Origin: an uncultured Candidatus Poseidoniales archaeon
Lineage (GTDB): Archaea > Thermoplasmatota > Poseidoniia > Poseidoniales > Poseidoniaceae
Length of the DNA: 64,000 bases
NCBI GenBank assembly: GCA_905181785.1
Contig: CAJIZC010000005.1
Location: forward strand, 86,538-150,537
Reading direction: 5' to 3'
Part shown: positions 53,200-62,902 of the stretch, in pieces
How the letters are laid out: the number at the start of each line of letters is the position of its first letter
How positions within the stretch are numbered: position 1 is the stretch's first letter
The notes under the pieces: generated by a model
Told to the model about the DNA's origin: nothing
Seen by the model: only the letters and a program-made list of their open reading frames with translations
Database searches by the model: none
Program-made: the position numbers and the translations under genes

Positions 53200-54393
53200 T
53201 CAAGCGCCCCGAACAAGCATTGCTACGGCGTTTCCTCCGCCGAGGCAAAGGGTGACAATACCGCTTGATGCCTCAAGCCGACGCATCACGCCGAGCATGG
53301 TGATCAAGCAGCGTGTACCGCTGGACCCGAGTGGATGGCCAAGGCTTACTGCCCCTCCGTGAAGGTTGAAACGGTCGTCTGGAATGTTGAGTTCCTGAGC
53401 GACTGAACACGATGCCGAAGCAAAGGCTTCATTGTGTTCGAAAACGTCGATGTCCATCACGTTGAGGTCGTTGCGCTTGAGCAACATCTGAACTGCGGTG
53501 ATTGGTGCGCTCATGACCCTTGCAGGTTCGACGCCGGTTGTGCAGTAATCTTCCACATAACCAAGCACTTCCCAACCCTGCTGTTGGGCGTAGGTTGCAT
53601 CGGCGAGAAGAACTGCACTTGCCCCGTCGTTGAGGGTGCTTGCGTTGCCTGCAGTGACTTGACCGTCTTTCTTGAACACGGGCCGCAGTCCAGCAAGCGA
53701 GGCTTCAGTGGTGCCTGCACGAACACCTTCATCGTGGTTAAAGCGAACCGGATCGCCTCTGCGTTGAGCGATTTCAATGGCAAACATTTCCCAATCAAAC
53801 CAGCCGTTCTCTTGGGCGGTCGCTGCGCGTTGCTGACTTCGAGCAGCGTAAGCATCCGATGCTTGTCGAGTAATGTTGCATTCATCTGCAATGGTTTCAC
53901 CCGTGGTCCCCATGTGAACGTCGTTGTACCCGTCCCATAGACCGTCGTGGATCATTGAATCGACAAGCGTAGAATCACCCATTTTCGAACCTTTGCGGTG
54001 ATTTTGGAGCAGATGTGGAGCGTTTGACATGCTTTCCATGCCACCAGCGATGATGGCTTTGTACTCACCAGCACGGATGCTGTTCGCTGCCATCATGGCC
54101 GCTTTGAGGGAACTTCCACAGACTTTGTTGATGGTGACGCATGGTGTGGAATAGGGCAATCCTGCACCGAGAGCGACTTGCCGCGCAGGGTTCTGACCAG
54201 CACCTGCTTGGAGCACCTGTCCGAAAATCACTTCATCGACCACGCCAGATTTAGCCTCAATGCCTGCGCGTTGGCACAGCTCCTTGACCGCTAAGACCCC
54301 AAGGTCGACCGCTGTAAAGCCTGAAAGGGAGCCCATGAACTTGCCAATTGGCGTCCGAGCGACCGCGCAAATGGCAACCTTAGGTTGAGTCAT
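53200..54393 (-). CDS. Acetyl-CoA acetyltransferase (thiolase)
   Basis: A 397-residue thiolase II-type enzyme. The nucleophilic Cys is in NKVCGSSLKAAMMAANS, the GGMESMSNAPHLL motif follows, and the C-terminal His and Cys occur in NLHGGAVSLGHPLGSSGTR and VTLCLGGGNAVA. It condenses or cleaves acetyl-CoA units, joining the acyl-CoA dehydrogenase of this window in fatty-acid or ketone metabolism. No hydroxyacyl-CoA dehydrogenase is local. Bacterial-type in sequence. Confidence 0.94.
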   Translation of the reverse strand: MTQPKVAICAVARTPIGKFMGSLSGFTAVDLGVLAVKELCQRAGIEAKSGVVDEVIFGQVLQAGAGQNPARQVALGAGLPYSTPCVTINKVCGSSLKAAMMAANSIRAGEYKAIIAGGMESMSNAPHLLQNHRKGSKMGDSTLVDSMIHDGLWDGYNDVHMGTTGETIADECNITRQASDAYAARSQQRAATAQENGWFDWEMFAIEIAQRRGDPVRFNHDEGVRAGTTEASLAGLRPVFKKDGQVTAGNASTLNDGASAVLLADATYAQQQGWEVLGYVEDYCTTGVEPARVMSAPITAVQMLLKRNDLNVMDIDVFEHNEAFASASCSVAQELNIPDDRFNLHGGAVSLGHPLGSSGTRCLITMLGVMRRLEASSGIVTLCLGGGNAVAMLVRGA

Positions 54394-54490
54394 GGACCCC
54401 CCAATGAGAACCTATTCTTCAATGTGCGCGACCAAAAACCAGCCAAAATGATGGGAGAAGCATTGATGATGAGGAGGTGCTGGCCGGGGT

Positions 54491-55315
54491 ATGGCCAAAT
54501 TCAAGACCGGATTTAACACCGACCGAGCAGCGAACGAAATGCGAAGCGTCGAAGTTGAAATTGATTTCACTCCAAACGCACTTGCATCAATCCTCTACCG
54601 ACAGGGCGACACCGTCATTTTGGCCTGCTGCACCAAAGAATCCCGCTTGCCAGGATGGTTCCCCCGTGATTCAACCAAGGGCTGGGTTCACGCTGAGTAT
54701 TCCCTTCTTCCAGGATCAACCGACTCAAGGTTCCGCCGTGAACGCCGTGGCGCAAAAGGCCGCACGCAAGAAATCGAGCGCCTCGTCGCTCGTTCGTTGC
54801 GAGCCGCTGTTGATTTGGAAGCCCTTGGGCCCGTCGCACTCAATGTCGATTGTGATGTCCTTAACGCAGATGGAGGCACCCGGTGCGCTTCGATTACCGC
54901 TGCAAACATCGCTTTGCGCCTGGCAGTCCGCCGACTCATTGCTCGTGGCGATTGCCTGCCGCTCGACATGCGTCCAACTGAGGACGAACGACGCAATGGA
55001 TGGACCGCTCCATCCCTTTCCAAGACCGAACAAACCAACCATGAAAACGCAGTTATTCCTCACGATTTGGCTGCTATCTCTGTCGGCTTGATCGACGGGA
55101 ATGTGTGGCTTGACTTGGATTACATTCTCGACTCAAACGCAGATGTCGATATGAACGTGGTGAAAACCGCTGATGGAAAGTACGTGGAAATCCAAGGCAC
55201 TGGTGAAGAATCAACCTTTTCGGCAGAGGAACTGGTCGCACTGCTTGCTCAGGCAGACGGTGGATTGGAAGCACTCTTCGACGCTCAAGTCGCCATTCTT
55301 GACGGCATCGAATGA
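54491..55315 (+). CDS. rph: RNase PH-type 3'-5' exoribonuclease
   Basis: A 274-residue phosphorolytic exoribonuclease. Family blocks are GWVHAEYSLLPGST, KGRTQEIERLVARSLRAAVD, LNVDCDVLNADGGTRCASI and the C-terminal DVDMNVVKTADGKYVEIQG. The GRTQEI and DCDVLNADGGTR blocks are closer to single-gene bacterial RNase PH than to archaeal Rrp41, which typically pairs with Rrp42 (not seen beside it). It trims tRNA or other RNA 3' ends using phosphate. Promoter region is shared with the divergent thiolase gene. Confidence 0.85.
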   Translation: MAKFKTGFNTDRAANEMRSVEVEIDFTPNALASILYRQGDTVILACCTKESRLPGWFPRDSTKGWVHAEYSLLPGSTDSRFRRERRGAKGRTQEIERLVARSLRAAVDLEALGPVALNVDCDVLNADGGTRCASITAANIALRLAVRRLIARGDCLPLDMRPTEDERRNGWTAPSLSKTEQTNHENAVIPHDLAAISVGLIDGNVWLDLDYILDSNADVDMNVVKTADGKYVEIQGTGEESTFSAEELVALLAQADGGLEALFDAQVAILDGIE

Positions 55316-55370
55316 GGCATGATGCTCAGGCGGAAGCCTTGATATGGCAGGGGTCATCGCAAAGTTGCAC

Positions 55371-55443
55371 GGGTCAGTAGCTTAGTTGGGAGAGCGCGGC
55401 ACTGAAGATGCCGAGGTCGCTGGTTCAAGTCCGGCCTGACCCA
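55371..55443 (+). tRNA. tRNA-Phe (GAA)
   Basis: Cloverleaf with acceptor GGGTCAG/CTGACCC, D-arm GCTTAGTTGGGAGAGC, anticodon stem CGGCA/TGCCG with loop CTGAAGA (anticodon GAA), and T arm GCTGG-TTCAAGT-CCGGC (one U-G pair). Discriminator A is followed by CCT, so the CCA is not encoded. No intron. It follows the RNase PH gene by 55 bp. Confidence 0.95.
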
Positions 55444-55565
55444 CCTCGTCGCACCTTTACAGCGCAAGCCTTGTTGATTTATTCGGTCCAAAAAAGGCCG
55501 TTTGATTCGTATTGAGTTGAGTCGCCAATCGTTGGGTTCATTTGGTTGAACCTCTTGTGAGAAAT

Positions 55566-57677
55566 ATGGGCGGCAGAAGCGATGACACCGCCGCCCACGG
55601 TGACGGCTCTGAGCATGAAGCCCGCAAAGACAAAGTCATCAAAGAACTCGAAGTTATTCGCAACCGACGAAACGGTGGCTCAGGGCGTAGTTTGCTGGCA
55701 AATAAAGAAAACTTCGTCCTGGTTGCTGGTCTCCTTTACACGGTCCTTTACGCCTTGATGATCTTCTCGATGTCGGCTGGCATGCTCGGTGAATCAACAG
55801 CCCTTGACCATGCCGCATCCAAAACCTTCCTTGATATCGGGGGCGAGTGCGAAGAGATCACAGATGAACCTTGGATTCACATGTTCCCCAACGAAGAAGC
55901 GCATGCATTCTCTCTATGGGGCCACAACCTTCCCGAGGGGCATGCTTCGCTTTCTTACACCATCGAAACAATGGATGAGGACACACCCGCATGGTCCGAA
56001 ACCAACGCCAGCGTAAAAACTGTGAAAATGAAAGGCACCTCTGAAACAGGCCGAGCCTACTGGGAAGCGTCGTACGCAGACTTGGATGAAGGCCACTATG
56101 ATTTGACATTCAATATTGAAGTGTACAACCAATCAGATATCGCCAACGCAAGCGTTGTTGAAGGCGGCGAACTGATTTCAAAAACCATTGAATTTGAGAT
56201 GGATGTGTCGAAGCAGACCTTGGCTTTCCTCCCCTTCGTCGATGACGAAACCAAGAAAGAAGTCCGGGTCACTGAAACTGGAGCGCGCTCGTGTTGGAGC
56301 GTCCAAGACCTTGGCGATTGGGGCTACATTTTGATCGGTGCTGAAATTGGTGGCGGGCGAGAAACAGCAATGCTTTCGGGTGGTTCTGCCGGAATCCCTG
56401 CATGGTGGATGGCGTTCACCTCTCTTTCCCTTTCCGGCATCACACTGTTCGTCCTTTACCCGCTGATGTACAAGATCTATCATCAAGACAGCGACGACAT
56501 TCTTTCACGCTCCCACATCAACCGATTGGTCGAAGATATTCTTTCACGGACCGCAACGAGGCTAAACATTAACGTGGATTGGGAACTGTATAAGATTGAA
56601 CCAAGAGAACTGTCAATTGACATCATGGTCCCCTACAAGAATACGGAATCAACCCTCATCGACAGCAAGGATGTCCGAGCCGAAGTGCTTCGTGAAATTC
56701 TTGATGAATTTGCTCTGTTCCGCGTCTTCAAGCCGGTTCAGCTCACCGTGCGTACGATCGGCGTCAATCAGGGCATTGACTTCGATTCGGGCGTTGGCAT
56801 CGGGACATCAGCCGAAGAAGAAACAGAAGAAACTCAAAATTATTCTTCATTCTTTTCCGAACTCCACACCCTCTCGAGGGTCGAAGATGAGGTTCGAGAA
56901 AGCCTCGAACTGTTCTTTGCTCGACGCAACGACGTGTCGATGGAAGGCGCAGTGGTCACCAGCGATGACCGTGTTATCTTCGTTTCAGTCATTTACCGCC
57001 CGACCCAGCGCTTTGCCTTCTTCAGGTTCAAGAAAACCCGCGACGAAGTGCAAACTGAACTTCACCGCTTCATCTCCAAGCGAAACGCAGAACTCCTCGG
57101 TTCTCAAGACCTCATCGTCAAAGGTCGAAATCAAGTCTCGACGCTCGCCGATCGCTCTGGAGCAGGACGGGTCGAGCGGGCCGCAAACAGCGACGAGCGC
57201 ATTGTTGCGGTGGCCAAGCAGGATGGCCTTGGTGGCAAAATGCTTCAGACGAAACTCCTTGGAAACACGCTCTCCACCGTTGAGTACATGGCCAATGAGA
57301 AGCGTGAAATGATCAACAAATGGGGCTTCTGGGGCCTCATTGTCTTTGTTTGGATCCCGTTCATGGCATCCGGAGTGTTGGTTGGTGCCATGCTTGGTCT
57401 TCTTTCCAGAATGAACTTCATGCGCGTGTTGTCTGCAACCTTCATTGGAGGCTCCATCGCATCCATCACGTGGGCCTACACCGCTGAAGGTATTGTGAAA
57501 TTCATGCACCAGTACAAGCTCGAAGCCGTGATCCCGCTCATCATCATCGTGTTCGTTGCCGCCGCTTTCCTGCACATTCGTTCAACAAAGATGCGACGAC
57601 AAACCGAACTGTTTGAAGACACGCTTTTGGACAATTTCCACGCCAACATCCAAGCCAAATACGGCGAACAGGGATGA
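55566..57677 (+). CDS. Multidomain membrane protein with putative small-multidrug-export-like C-terminus
   Basis: A 703-residue protein. A basic cytoplasmic N-terminus precedes a first helix (FVLVAGLLYTVLYALMIFSM) and a ~200-residue extracytoplasmic beta-rich, Asn-x-Thr-containing domain. A second helix (AFTSLSLSGITLFVLYPLMY) leads to a ~270-residue cytoplasmic domain (VDWELYKIEPRELSIDIMVP). Three more helices form a C-terminal membrane domain (GFWGLIVFVWIPFMASGVLV) that resembles the PF06695 small-multidrug-export family. ATG at 55566 is used; the frame to 55542 starts with TTG. Transport role is inferred from the last domain only. Confidence 0.75.
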   Translation: MGGRSDDTAAHGDGSEHEARKDKVIKELEVIRNRRNGGSGRSLLANKENFVLVAGLLYTVLYALMIFSMSAGMLGESTALDHAASKTFLDIGGECEEITDEPWIHMFPNEEAHAFSLWGHNLPEGHASLSYTIETMDEDTPAWSETNASVKTVKMKGTSETGRAYWEASYADLDEGHYDLTFNIEVYNQSDIANASVVEGGELISKTIEFEMDVSKQTLAFLPFVDDETKKEVRVTETGARSCWSVQDLGDWGYILIGAEIGGGRETAMLSGGSAGIPAWWMAFTSLSLSGITLFVLYPLMYKIYHQDSDDILSRSHINRLVEDILSRTATRLNINVDWELYKIEPRELSIDIMVPYKNTESTLIDSKDVRAEVLREILDEFALFRVFKPVQLTVRTIGVNQGIDFDSGVGIGTSAEEETEETQNYSSFFSELHTLSRVEDEVRESLELFFARRNDVSMEGAVVTSDDRVIFVSVIYRPTQRFAFFRFKKTRDEVQTELHRFISKRNAELLGSQDLIVKGRNQVSTLADRSGAGRVERAANSDERIVAVAKQDGLGGKMLQTKLLGNTLSTVEYMANEKREMINKWGFWGLIVFVWIPFMASGVLVGAMLGLLSRMNFMRVLSATFIGGSIASITWAYTAEGIVKFMHQYKLEAVIPLIIIVFVAAAFLHIRSTKMRRQTELFEDTLLDNFHANIQAKYGEQG

Positions 57678-57687
57678 GGGATCGTTC

Positions 57688-58272
57688 ATGCAAACGACAA
57701 CAAAAACCACAGCCAAGGATGGCCATGTGGGTGACAAAGCAAAAATCGGCATCGTGACGGTCAGTGACCGAGCGAGCCAAGGCGATTATGAAGACAAGGG
57801 CGGCCCTGCTATTCTCGCCTTCATCGAGCAAGCCATTGCCAGCCCGTGCACCGTGCACTACCGCTGCGTGGCGGATGACCACCAAACCATTGCTTCGACG
57901 CTGATTGAATTGATTGATGAGTTAGGCTGCGATGTTGTGGTGACTACAGGTGGCACTGGGCCTGCAGAAAGGGACGTTACCCCCGAAGCGACCGAAGAAG
58001 TACTCGATCGAATCCTCCCCGGCTTTGGTGAGCAAATGAGAGCCATTTCGCTCAAGTTTGTTCCGACGGCAATCCTCTCTCGCCAGATTGGGGGTACCCG
58101 AGGGCAATGCTTGGTGTTCAACCTACCAGGTCGACCAAAATCAATCAGAGAGACAATCGACGAGTTGTGGCGTGCGGTCCCGTACTGCGTGGATTTACTC
58201 GGCGGTCCTTACATCGACACGGTTGATGAAGTCTGCAATGCATTCCGCCCTGCCTCTGCACGACGGCGATAA
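57688..58272 (+). CDS. mogA: Molybdenum cofactor biosynthesis protein MoaB/MogA
   Basis: A 194-residue protein adenylylating molybdopterin before molybdate insertion. It has the hallmarks IVTVSDRASQGDYEDKGGP, VVTTGGTGPAERDVTPEAT (the GGTG loop binds ATP) and a C-terminal FNLPGRPKSIRETI with the PGxP motif. It joins XdhC and MocA as Mo-cofactor genes in this window, although they are 55 kb apart. The ATG at 57688 is chosen as the frame upstream overlaps the 703-residue gene. Confidence 0.9.
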   Translation: MQTTTKTTAKDGHVGDKAKIGIVTVSDRASQGDYEDKGGPAILAFIEQAIASPCTVHYRCVADDHQTIASTLIELIDELGCDVVVTTGGTGPAERDVTPEATEEVLDRILPGFGEQMRAISLKFVPTAILSRQIGGTRGQCLVFNLPGRPKSIRETIDELWRAVPYCVDLLGGPYIDTVDEVCNAFRPASARRR

Positions 58273-58325
58273 TGCCAATCGTTTGAGCGAAAGGGTTCAT
58301 TGAGTAGGTTCTCCGACATCCGCCC

Positions 58326-59744
58326 ATGGAAAATGAAAATCGCGGTAACCTCCTCATTGTGAACGCAACAATGGTGCTCCCTGAAGACACTGTTATCGGG
58401 GATTTGCGAGTGGAAAACGGTACGATCACAAGCATTCTCGCCGGCGGAGGCTTGGAAGCACTGGATGGCGAGCATGTCATCGATGGAACTGGCCTGCATC
58501 TCTTGCCAGGGGCCATCGATCCACAGGTTCACTTTAGAGAACCGGGACAACCAGAAAAAGAAGACTTGGGAAGCGGGTCTGCTGCTGCTGTGAGCGGTGG
58601 GGTAACCTCGTTTTTGGACATGCCAAACAACAACCCCGCAATCACTGACTTGAAGGGTATGCAGATGAAACTCGACAGCGCCAGTGCCACATGCGTCAAT
58701 AATTATGGATTCTTCATTGGAGCAACCCCGACAAACCTTGCTGAACTTCAAGAGGCGGTCGGCACGCCCGATGCACCGGTGACCATACCAGGAATTTGTG
58801 GAACAAAGGTGTTCATGGGGTCTTCTACGGGAACTTTACTCGTCAATGAAAGGGAAGCGCTCAATACAATTTTCTCATCGATTGGCGGCCTCATCGCCGT
58901 TCACGCAGAAGATGAAGAGCGATTGAATGAACGCTACCCCACCTACAAAGATCGAACCGACATGGCAGCCCATGCTGAATGGAGGGACGATGAAACGGCC
59001 TTGCTGGCAACCAAATTAGCCGTGGAACTTGCTGAAACTCATAACCACAGGCTGCACATTCTCCACCTCACCTCTGGATTGGAAGCCGACTGGTTGGTTG
59101 GCCGAACCACAATGCCCAGCGAAGCAAAGGGTCAAACCATCATCACGACTGAAATTTTGCCTCAACACCTCACGTTCAACGAAGTGGACGTGGAAAACGA
59201 AGGGGTTCGATTGAAAATGAACCCTCCAATTCGCTATCAAGAAGATCTAGAAATTCTCTGGCGTCGACTTCATGATGGCACGGTGCAGTGCATCGCAACC
59301 GATCACGCCCCTCACACATTGGAAGCGAAGGCGAAGGGTTTTCCGGCCGCCCCAAGCGGTATGCCAGGCGTTGAAACGTCCCTACCGGTCATGCTCACCC
59401 ATGCAAAGGAAGGCCGATGCACCATCGAAGATGTGGTTCGTTGGATGTCGACCAATGTAGCAGATTGTTACAACATGGTTGGCAAAGGCCAGTTGATTGC
59501 GGGCTACGATGGGGATTTGGTGCTCGTGGACATGCAACAAGAATCGGTGGTTGAAGACCAACACGCTTGGACTCGTGTTGGATGGAACCCATTCCGTGGC
59601 ATGAGTTTGGTCGGCTGGCCAATGGTGACCGTTGTTGGCGGTGTTCCAGTGTTTGAGCGAACTGAAAACACTGGTGTGAAAGGCCAATTGTTGGTGCATC
59701 CTGGTGAAACTGGACGGCCCATTGAGATGGGACCTTGGAATTAA
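58326..59744 (+). CDS. pyrC: Dihydroorotase
   Basis: A 472-residue class-I dihydroorotase-type amidohydrolase, third step of pyrimidine synthesis. Metal and substrate motifs are DPQVHFREPGQPEKE, SFLDMPNNNP, the carboxylated Lys in CGTKVFMGSSTG, VHAEDEER, LHILHLTSG and ATDHAPHT. Related hydantoinases or allantoinases share some of these, but the HFREPG and MPNN motifs favour PyrC. No other pyr gene is adjacent. ATG at 58326 (MENENRG). Confidence 0.9.
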   Translation: MENENRGNLLIVNATMVLPEDTVIGDLRVENGTITSILAGGGLEALDGEHVIDGTGLHLLPGAIDPQVHFREPGQPEKEDLGSGSAAAVSGGVTSFLDMPNNNPAITDLKGMQMKLDSASATCVNNYGFFIGATPTNLAELQEAVGTPDAPVTIPGICGTKVFMGSSTGTLLVNEREALNTIFSSIGGLIAVHAEDEERLNERYPTYKDRTDMAAHAEWRDDETALLATKLAVELAETHNHRLHILHLTSGLEADWLVGRTTMPSEAKGQTIITTEILPQHLTFNEVDVENEGVRLKMNPPIRYQEDLEILWRRLHDGTVQCIATDHAPHTLEAKAKGFPAAPSGMPGVETSLPVMLTHAKEGRCTIEDVVRWMSTNVADCYNMVGKGQLIAGYDGDLVLVDMQQESVVEDQHAWTRVGWNPFRGMSLVGWPMVTVVGGVPVFERTENTGVKGQLLVHPGETGRPIEMGPWN

Positions 59745-59786
59745 TCATCAATTCTCGATTAAAATTGAGCATCGCGAGATAATATT

Positions 59787-59795
59787 AAGTATAAA
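59787..59795 (+). promoter_or_regulatory. TATA-like box of the 59826 gene
   Basis: AAGTATAAA inside an A/T-rich stretch is centred ~34 nt before the ATG at 59826, with TTGAGGAAC possibly acting as ribosome-binding site just before the start. Promoter call is by position only. Confidence 0.5.
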
Positions 59796-59825
59796 CCCAC
59801 TCTATTCCCGTTTGAGGAACTACAC

Positions 59826-60110
59826 ATGGGTTGGATTGAAGAAAATATTGGAGAAGGGTATCAACAGGTGATCATCGGCGTACTGCTGTTCATTGCAGGT
59901 GCTGCTATGGGATGGCTGGAAGCCGCTGACGGGGCCATGACCGCTGCTGATGTTTACGTACCATCTTTGTTGATGTTGTCTGGTGGAATGGTGACGCTCC
60001 TCGGGATCTCCTTTGGATCCGACCATGAAGACGATCGAACCAATGATTTGATGGACGCCATCAATGAATTGACCGCACGGATGAATTCCATGCTCGGCGA
60101 AGAAGAGTGA
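59826..60110 (+). CDS. Small membrane protein
   Basis: A 94-residue protein with two hydrophobic segments (VIIGVLLFIAGAAMGWL and VPSLLMLSGGMVTLLGISF) and an acidic C-terminus ending in a helical MDAINELTARMNSMLGEEE. Function unknown; possibly a regulator or scaffold helix pair. It is expressed from its own TATA-like promoter and converges with the M32 peptidase gene, 5 bp away. Confidence 0.72.
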   Translation: MGWIEENIGEGYQQVIIGVLLFIAGAAMGWLEAADGAMTAADVYVPSLLMLSGGMVTLLGISFGSDHEDDRTNDLMDAINELTARMNSMLGEEE

Positions 60111-60115
60111 ACCAC

Positions 60116-61612
60116 TCACAAGCCGTACAACTGGCCATACTTGGCCTCAACATAACGCAAAAACGGTTCCGGGCTAGGCGCTGAACCAGTCGCTTGCTCA
60201 ATCAATTCGGACGGTGACCACTTGCTTCCTTGGGCGTGGATTCGTGGTCGAAGCCAATTCAGCAAAGGCGACCAATCCCCTGTTTCCACCAATTGATCAA
60301 TGTCCCCAAATTCTTCAGCCATCGATTCAAGAAGTTGAGCAGCATAGAGGTTACCAAGGGTGTAGGTGGGGAAGTAGCCAAATGCACCCATGGACCAGTG
60401 AATGTCTTGGAGGCATCCAAGGCGATCGTTTGGAACTTCGACACCAAACCATTCTTGGAACATGGTGTTCCAAGCGTTTGGAAGGTCTTTGACTGCTAAA
60501 TCGCCGTTGAACAATTGCTTCTCAATCTCATAGCGAAGCATGACGTGAAGGTTGTAAGTGACTTCGTCGGCCTCAACGCGAACAAATCCAGTGGAAACCT
60601 TGTTCGCCATGCGGTTGAGGGTCTCAGCGTCCCAAGACGGTGCATCGGGGAAGTGTTTGGTGTACCACGGAAGGGCGACCTTCCAAAAGGCAGGCGTTCG
60701 TCCGATTTGGTTTTCCCAGAACCGACTTTGAGATTCATGAACGCCCAAAGAAACAGCGGCGCCTCGAGGTGTGTAAGCGTGTTCTGAAGCCAGCCCTTGT
60801 TCGTAGAGAGCGTGTCCAGTTTCATGCATGACGCCGTACAGGCATGAAAACGGCTCACTTCGATCGTACCGTGTGGTAAATCGGGTATCACCCGGCCATA
60901 GGCCTGCGGAAAACGGGTGAGTTGACGCATCCATGCGCCCTGCTTTGAAATCAAATCCCATTGCTTCTGAAACTTCGGTGCAAAAAGCGGTTTGATCGGC
61001 AACTGCGAAAACCAGACCTTCCGGCCATGGTGGGTCGGGCGTCGTGGCTTTGGCCGCCATAATTTTGTCTAAAAGCGGTACAAGCCGTTGACGCAGACCT
61101 GCAAACAATGGATCGTAATCTTCCACCTTCATGCCGACTTCAAACTCATCGAGCAGTGCGTCATAGGGTGTGCCATCGACCTGAAGGTAGGCGATTTTTT
61201 CTTTTGTCATCGAAATGAGACGTTCCAAATGGGGTTCGAAAGCAGAAAAATCTGATGCTGCACGTGCATCCTGCCAAGCCATCATCGCTTCGGATTTGCT
61301 GCGCGCATAATCGGCTACAAATTGTTCTGGGAGTTTGATGGCTTTTTCATATGAGCGTCTCATTTCACGGACGTTAGCCTGCTGGTCGACATCCAGACCT
61401 GCTTCGGCTTCCAACGCATCAAGCATGGCGCCAAGTCTTGGATTGATGAGACGAGCATGCGCTTCCTTGGCAAGCCAGGAAAGCATGTCTGCCCTTGCAG
61501 CTGCTCCTTTTTCAGGCATGATGGTTTCTCTGTCCCACCCAAGGTGGCCTTGCAATGCTTGAAGTCGGTGGATGTCTTTGACGGCAGCAATGAACTCGTC
61601 GTAAGTGCTCAT
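60116..61612 (-). CDS. M32 carboxypeptidase (Taq type)
   Basis: A 498-residue zinc metallocarboxypeptidase. The HExxH zinc motif is in GVMHETGHALYEQG and the third-ligand Glu in LGVHESQSRFWENQIGR; both are M32 hallmarks. DTRFTTRYDRSEPFSCLYG and IHWSMGAFGYFPTYTLGNLYA are further family blocks. It removes C-terminal residues from peptides, likely in the cytosol since no signal peptide is seen. Length matches the family (~500). ATG at 61612. Confidence 0.93.
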   Translation of the reverse strand: MSTYDEFIAAVKDIHRLQALQGHLGWDRETIMPEKGAAARADMLSWLAKEAHARLINPRLGAMLDALEAEAGLDVDQQANVREMRRSYEKAIKLPEQFVADYARSKSEAMMAWQDARAASDFSAFEPHLERLISMTKEKIAYLQVDGTPYDALLDEFEVGMKVEDYDPLFAGLRQRLVPLLDKIMAAKATTPDPPWPEGLVFAVADQTAFCTEVSEAMGFDFKAGRMDASTHPFSAGLWPGDTRFTTRYDRSEPFSCLYGVMHETGHALYEQGLASEHAYTPRGAAVSLGVHESQSRFWENQIGRTPAFWKVALPWYTKHFPDAPSWDAETLNRMANKVSTGFVRVEADEVTYNLHVMLRYEIEKQLFNGDLAVKDLPNAWNTMFQEWFGVEVPNDRLGCLQDIHWSMGAFGYFPTYTLGNLYAAQLLESMAEEFGDIDQLVETGDWSPLLNWLRPRIHAQGSKWSPSELIEQATGSAPSPEPFLRYVEAKYGQLYGL

Positions 61613-61729
61613 GGCCGGACCAACATCTCATTGCTCATGAACGCTCGTATGTCCAAAAATCCACCCTTGGCAACGATTGTTTCGTAAATCCTGCCACACC
61701 TTCAAGATGAGGGACGCATTGGTTTCGCC

Positions 61730-62902
61730 ATGGCCAAGACATCCCCTGAGAACGGTGATGAAAATGCCATCAATGAAGACGAAGAAATCAATCAAGCCGT
61801 CGCCGAACTTGAAGGCATTCATCCAACCCCTGATGCCAATGCCATAGCGGCCCCAACAAAGGCCCTTGACCCGATTGATGAGCGCCCATTCGAGGAACTC
61901 ACGACCGAGGAAGTGACTGAACAACTTCAGCGCAGCGGGCAAATGGTCATCGATACGTGCATGGACATTCGGCGCGGTGAAAACGTATTGATTGTGTGCG
62001 ACCCTACAACCGGAGATATTGGTCAAGCCTTGCATGAAGCAGCAAACAGGCGCTCTGATCGAGTTCTCTTGATCGTCATGCCGAAAGCTCGCCACCACGG
62101 CGAAGAACCACCCGCACCGGTTGCGAACTTGATGAGGCAACAGCAAGTTGTGATCGCCCCCACCCGTTACTCACTGACTCACACCCGAGCCGTTCGCCAA
62201 GCGTTGAAAGATCGCGCCAGGGTTGCAACGATGCCTGGAATGACCAATGAAATGTTCAGCCGAGGCGGCATGTCGGCGGATTTCACTGATGTCAAGCGAC
62301 GAATTGGAAACTTGCAGCCTCACTTAAGGCGACGACGCATTCTCAATGTCAAATCAGAACAAGGCACTGATGTCACGTTTGAAGTCAATTGGCGAGAATG
62401 GAAGCTTGATGATAATGGAATTTGTAACCGTCCGAAAATGCTGACGAATTTGCCCGCTGGGAAGGCGTTCATCATGCCCCGTGAAGGCACCATGAACGGC
62501 AAGGTTGTCATCGATGGATCGTGGGAATCAAATCTTGTGGACGAGCCGGTTACCCTCACCATCGAAAATGGATTGGTCGTTGACGTCACAGGCGGAACAA
62601 TTGCCGCTGCTATCCGCCAAGAGTTTGGAGAAGCGGCAGGACGTCTTCGGGTAAAGGACAGAGAAAACGTCTGGACCGTCGCTGAATTTGGCATCGGTAT
62701 GAACCCACAAGCTCGACTGTCTGGAAACGTATTGGAAGACGAAAAGAGGCTCGGCACATGCTACTTTGCTGTCGGCGATAACACTGCACTGGGTGGCACA
62801 TCATCAGTCGGAATTCACATTCCTGGCGTACTCAAGCAACCAAGCCTCTGGTTTGACGACACCCAAGTGCTTGACAAGGGCGAATTATTGCTGTCACTGT
62901 GA
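61730..62902 (+). CDS. M29-type aminopeptidase-like protein
   Basis: A 390-residue protein. An acidic disordered N-terminal ~60 residues precede the domain. The family core is visible: GENVLIVCDPTTGDIGQALHEA near the middle and a C-terminal metal-binding block WTVAEFGIGMNPQARLSGN followed by FAVGDNTALGG and a His-containing GIHIPG. These match M29 thermophilic aminopeptidase/NicX-like proteins, which use paired metals. It diverges from the M32 gene and may complement it in peptide breakdown. NicX-like dioxygenases share the fold, so exact activity is unproven. Confidence 0.75.
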   Translation: MAKTSPENGDENAINEDEEINQAVAELEGIHPTPDANAIAAPTKALDPIDERPFEELTTEEVTEQLQRSGQMVIDTCMDIRRGENVLIVCDPTTGDIGQALHEAANRRSDRVLLIVMPKARHHGEEPPAPVANLMRQQQVVIAPTRYSLTHTRAVRQALKDRARVATMPGMTNEMFSRGGMSADFTDVKRRIGNLQPHLRRRRILNVKSEQGTDVTFEVNWREWKLDDNGICNRPKMLTNLPAGKAFIMPREGTMNGKVVIDGSWESNLVDEPVTLTIENGLVVDVTGGTIAAAIRQEFGEAAGRLRVKDRENVWTVAEFGIGMNPQARLSGNVLEDEKRLGTCYFAVGDNTALGGTSSVGIHIPGVLKQPSLWFDDTQVLDKGELLLSL

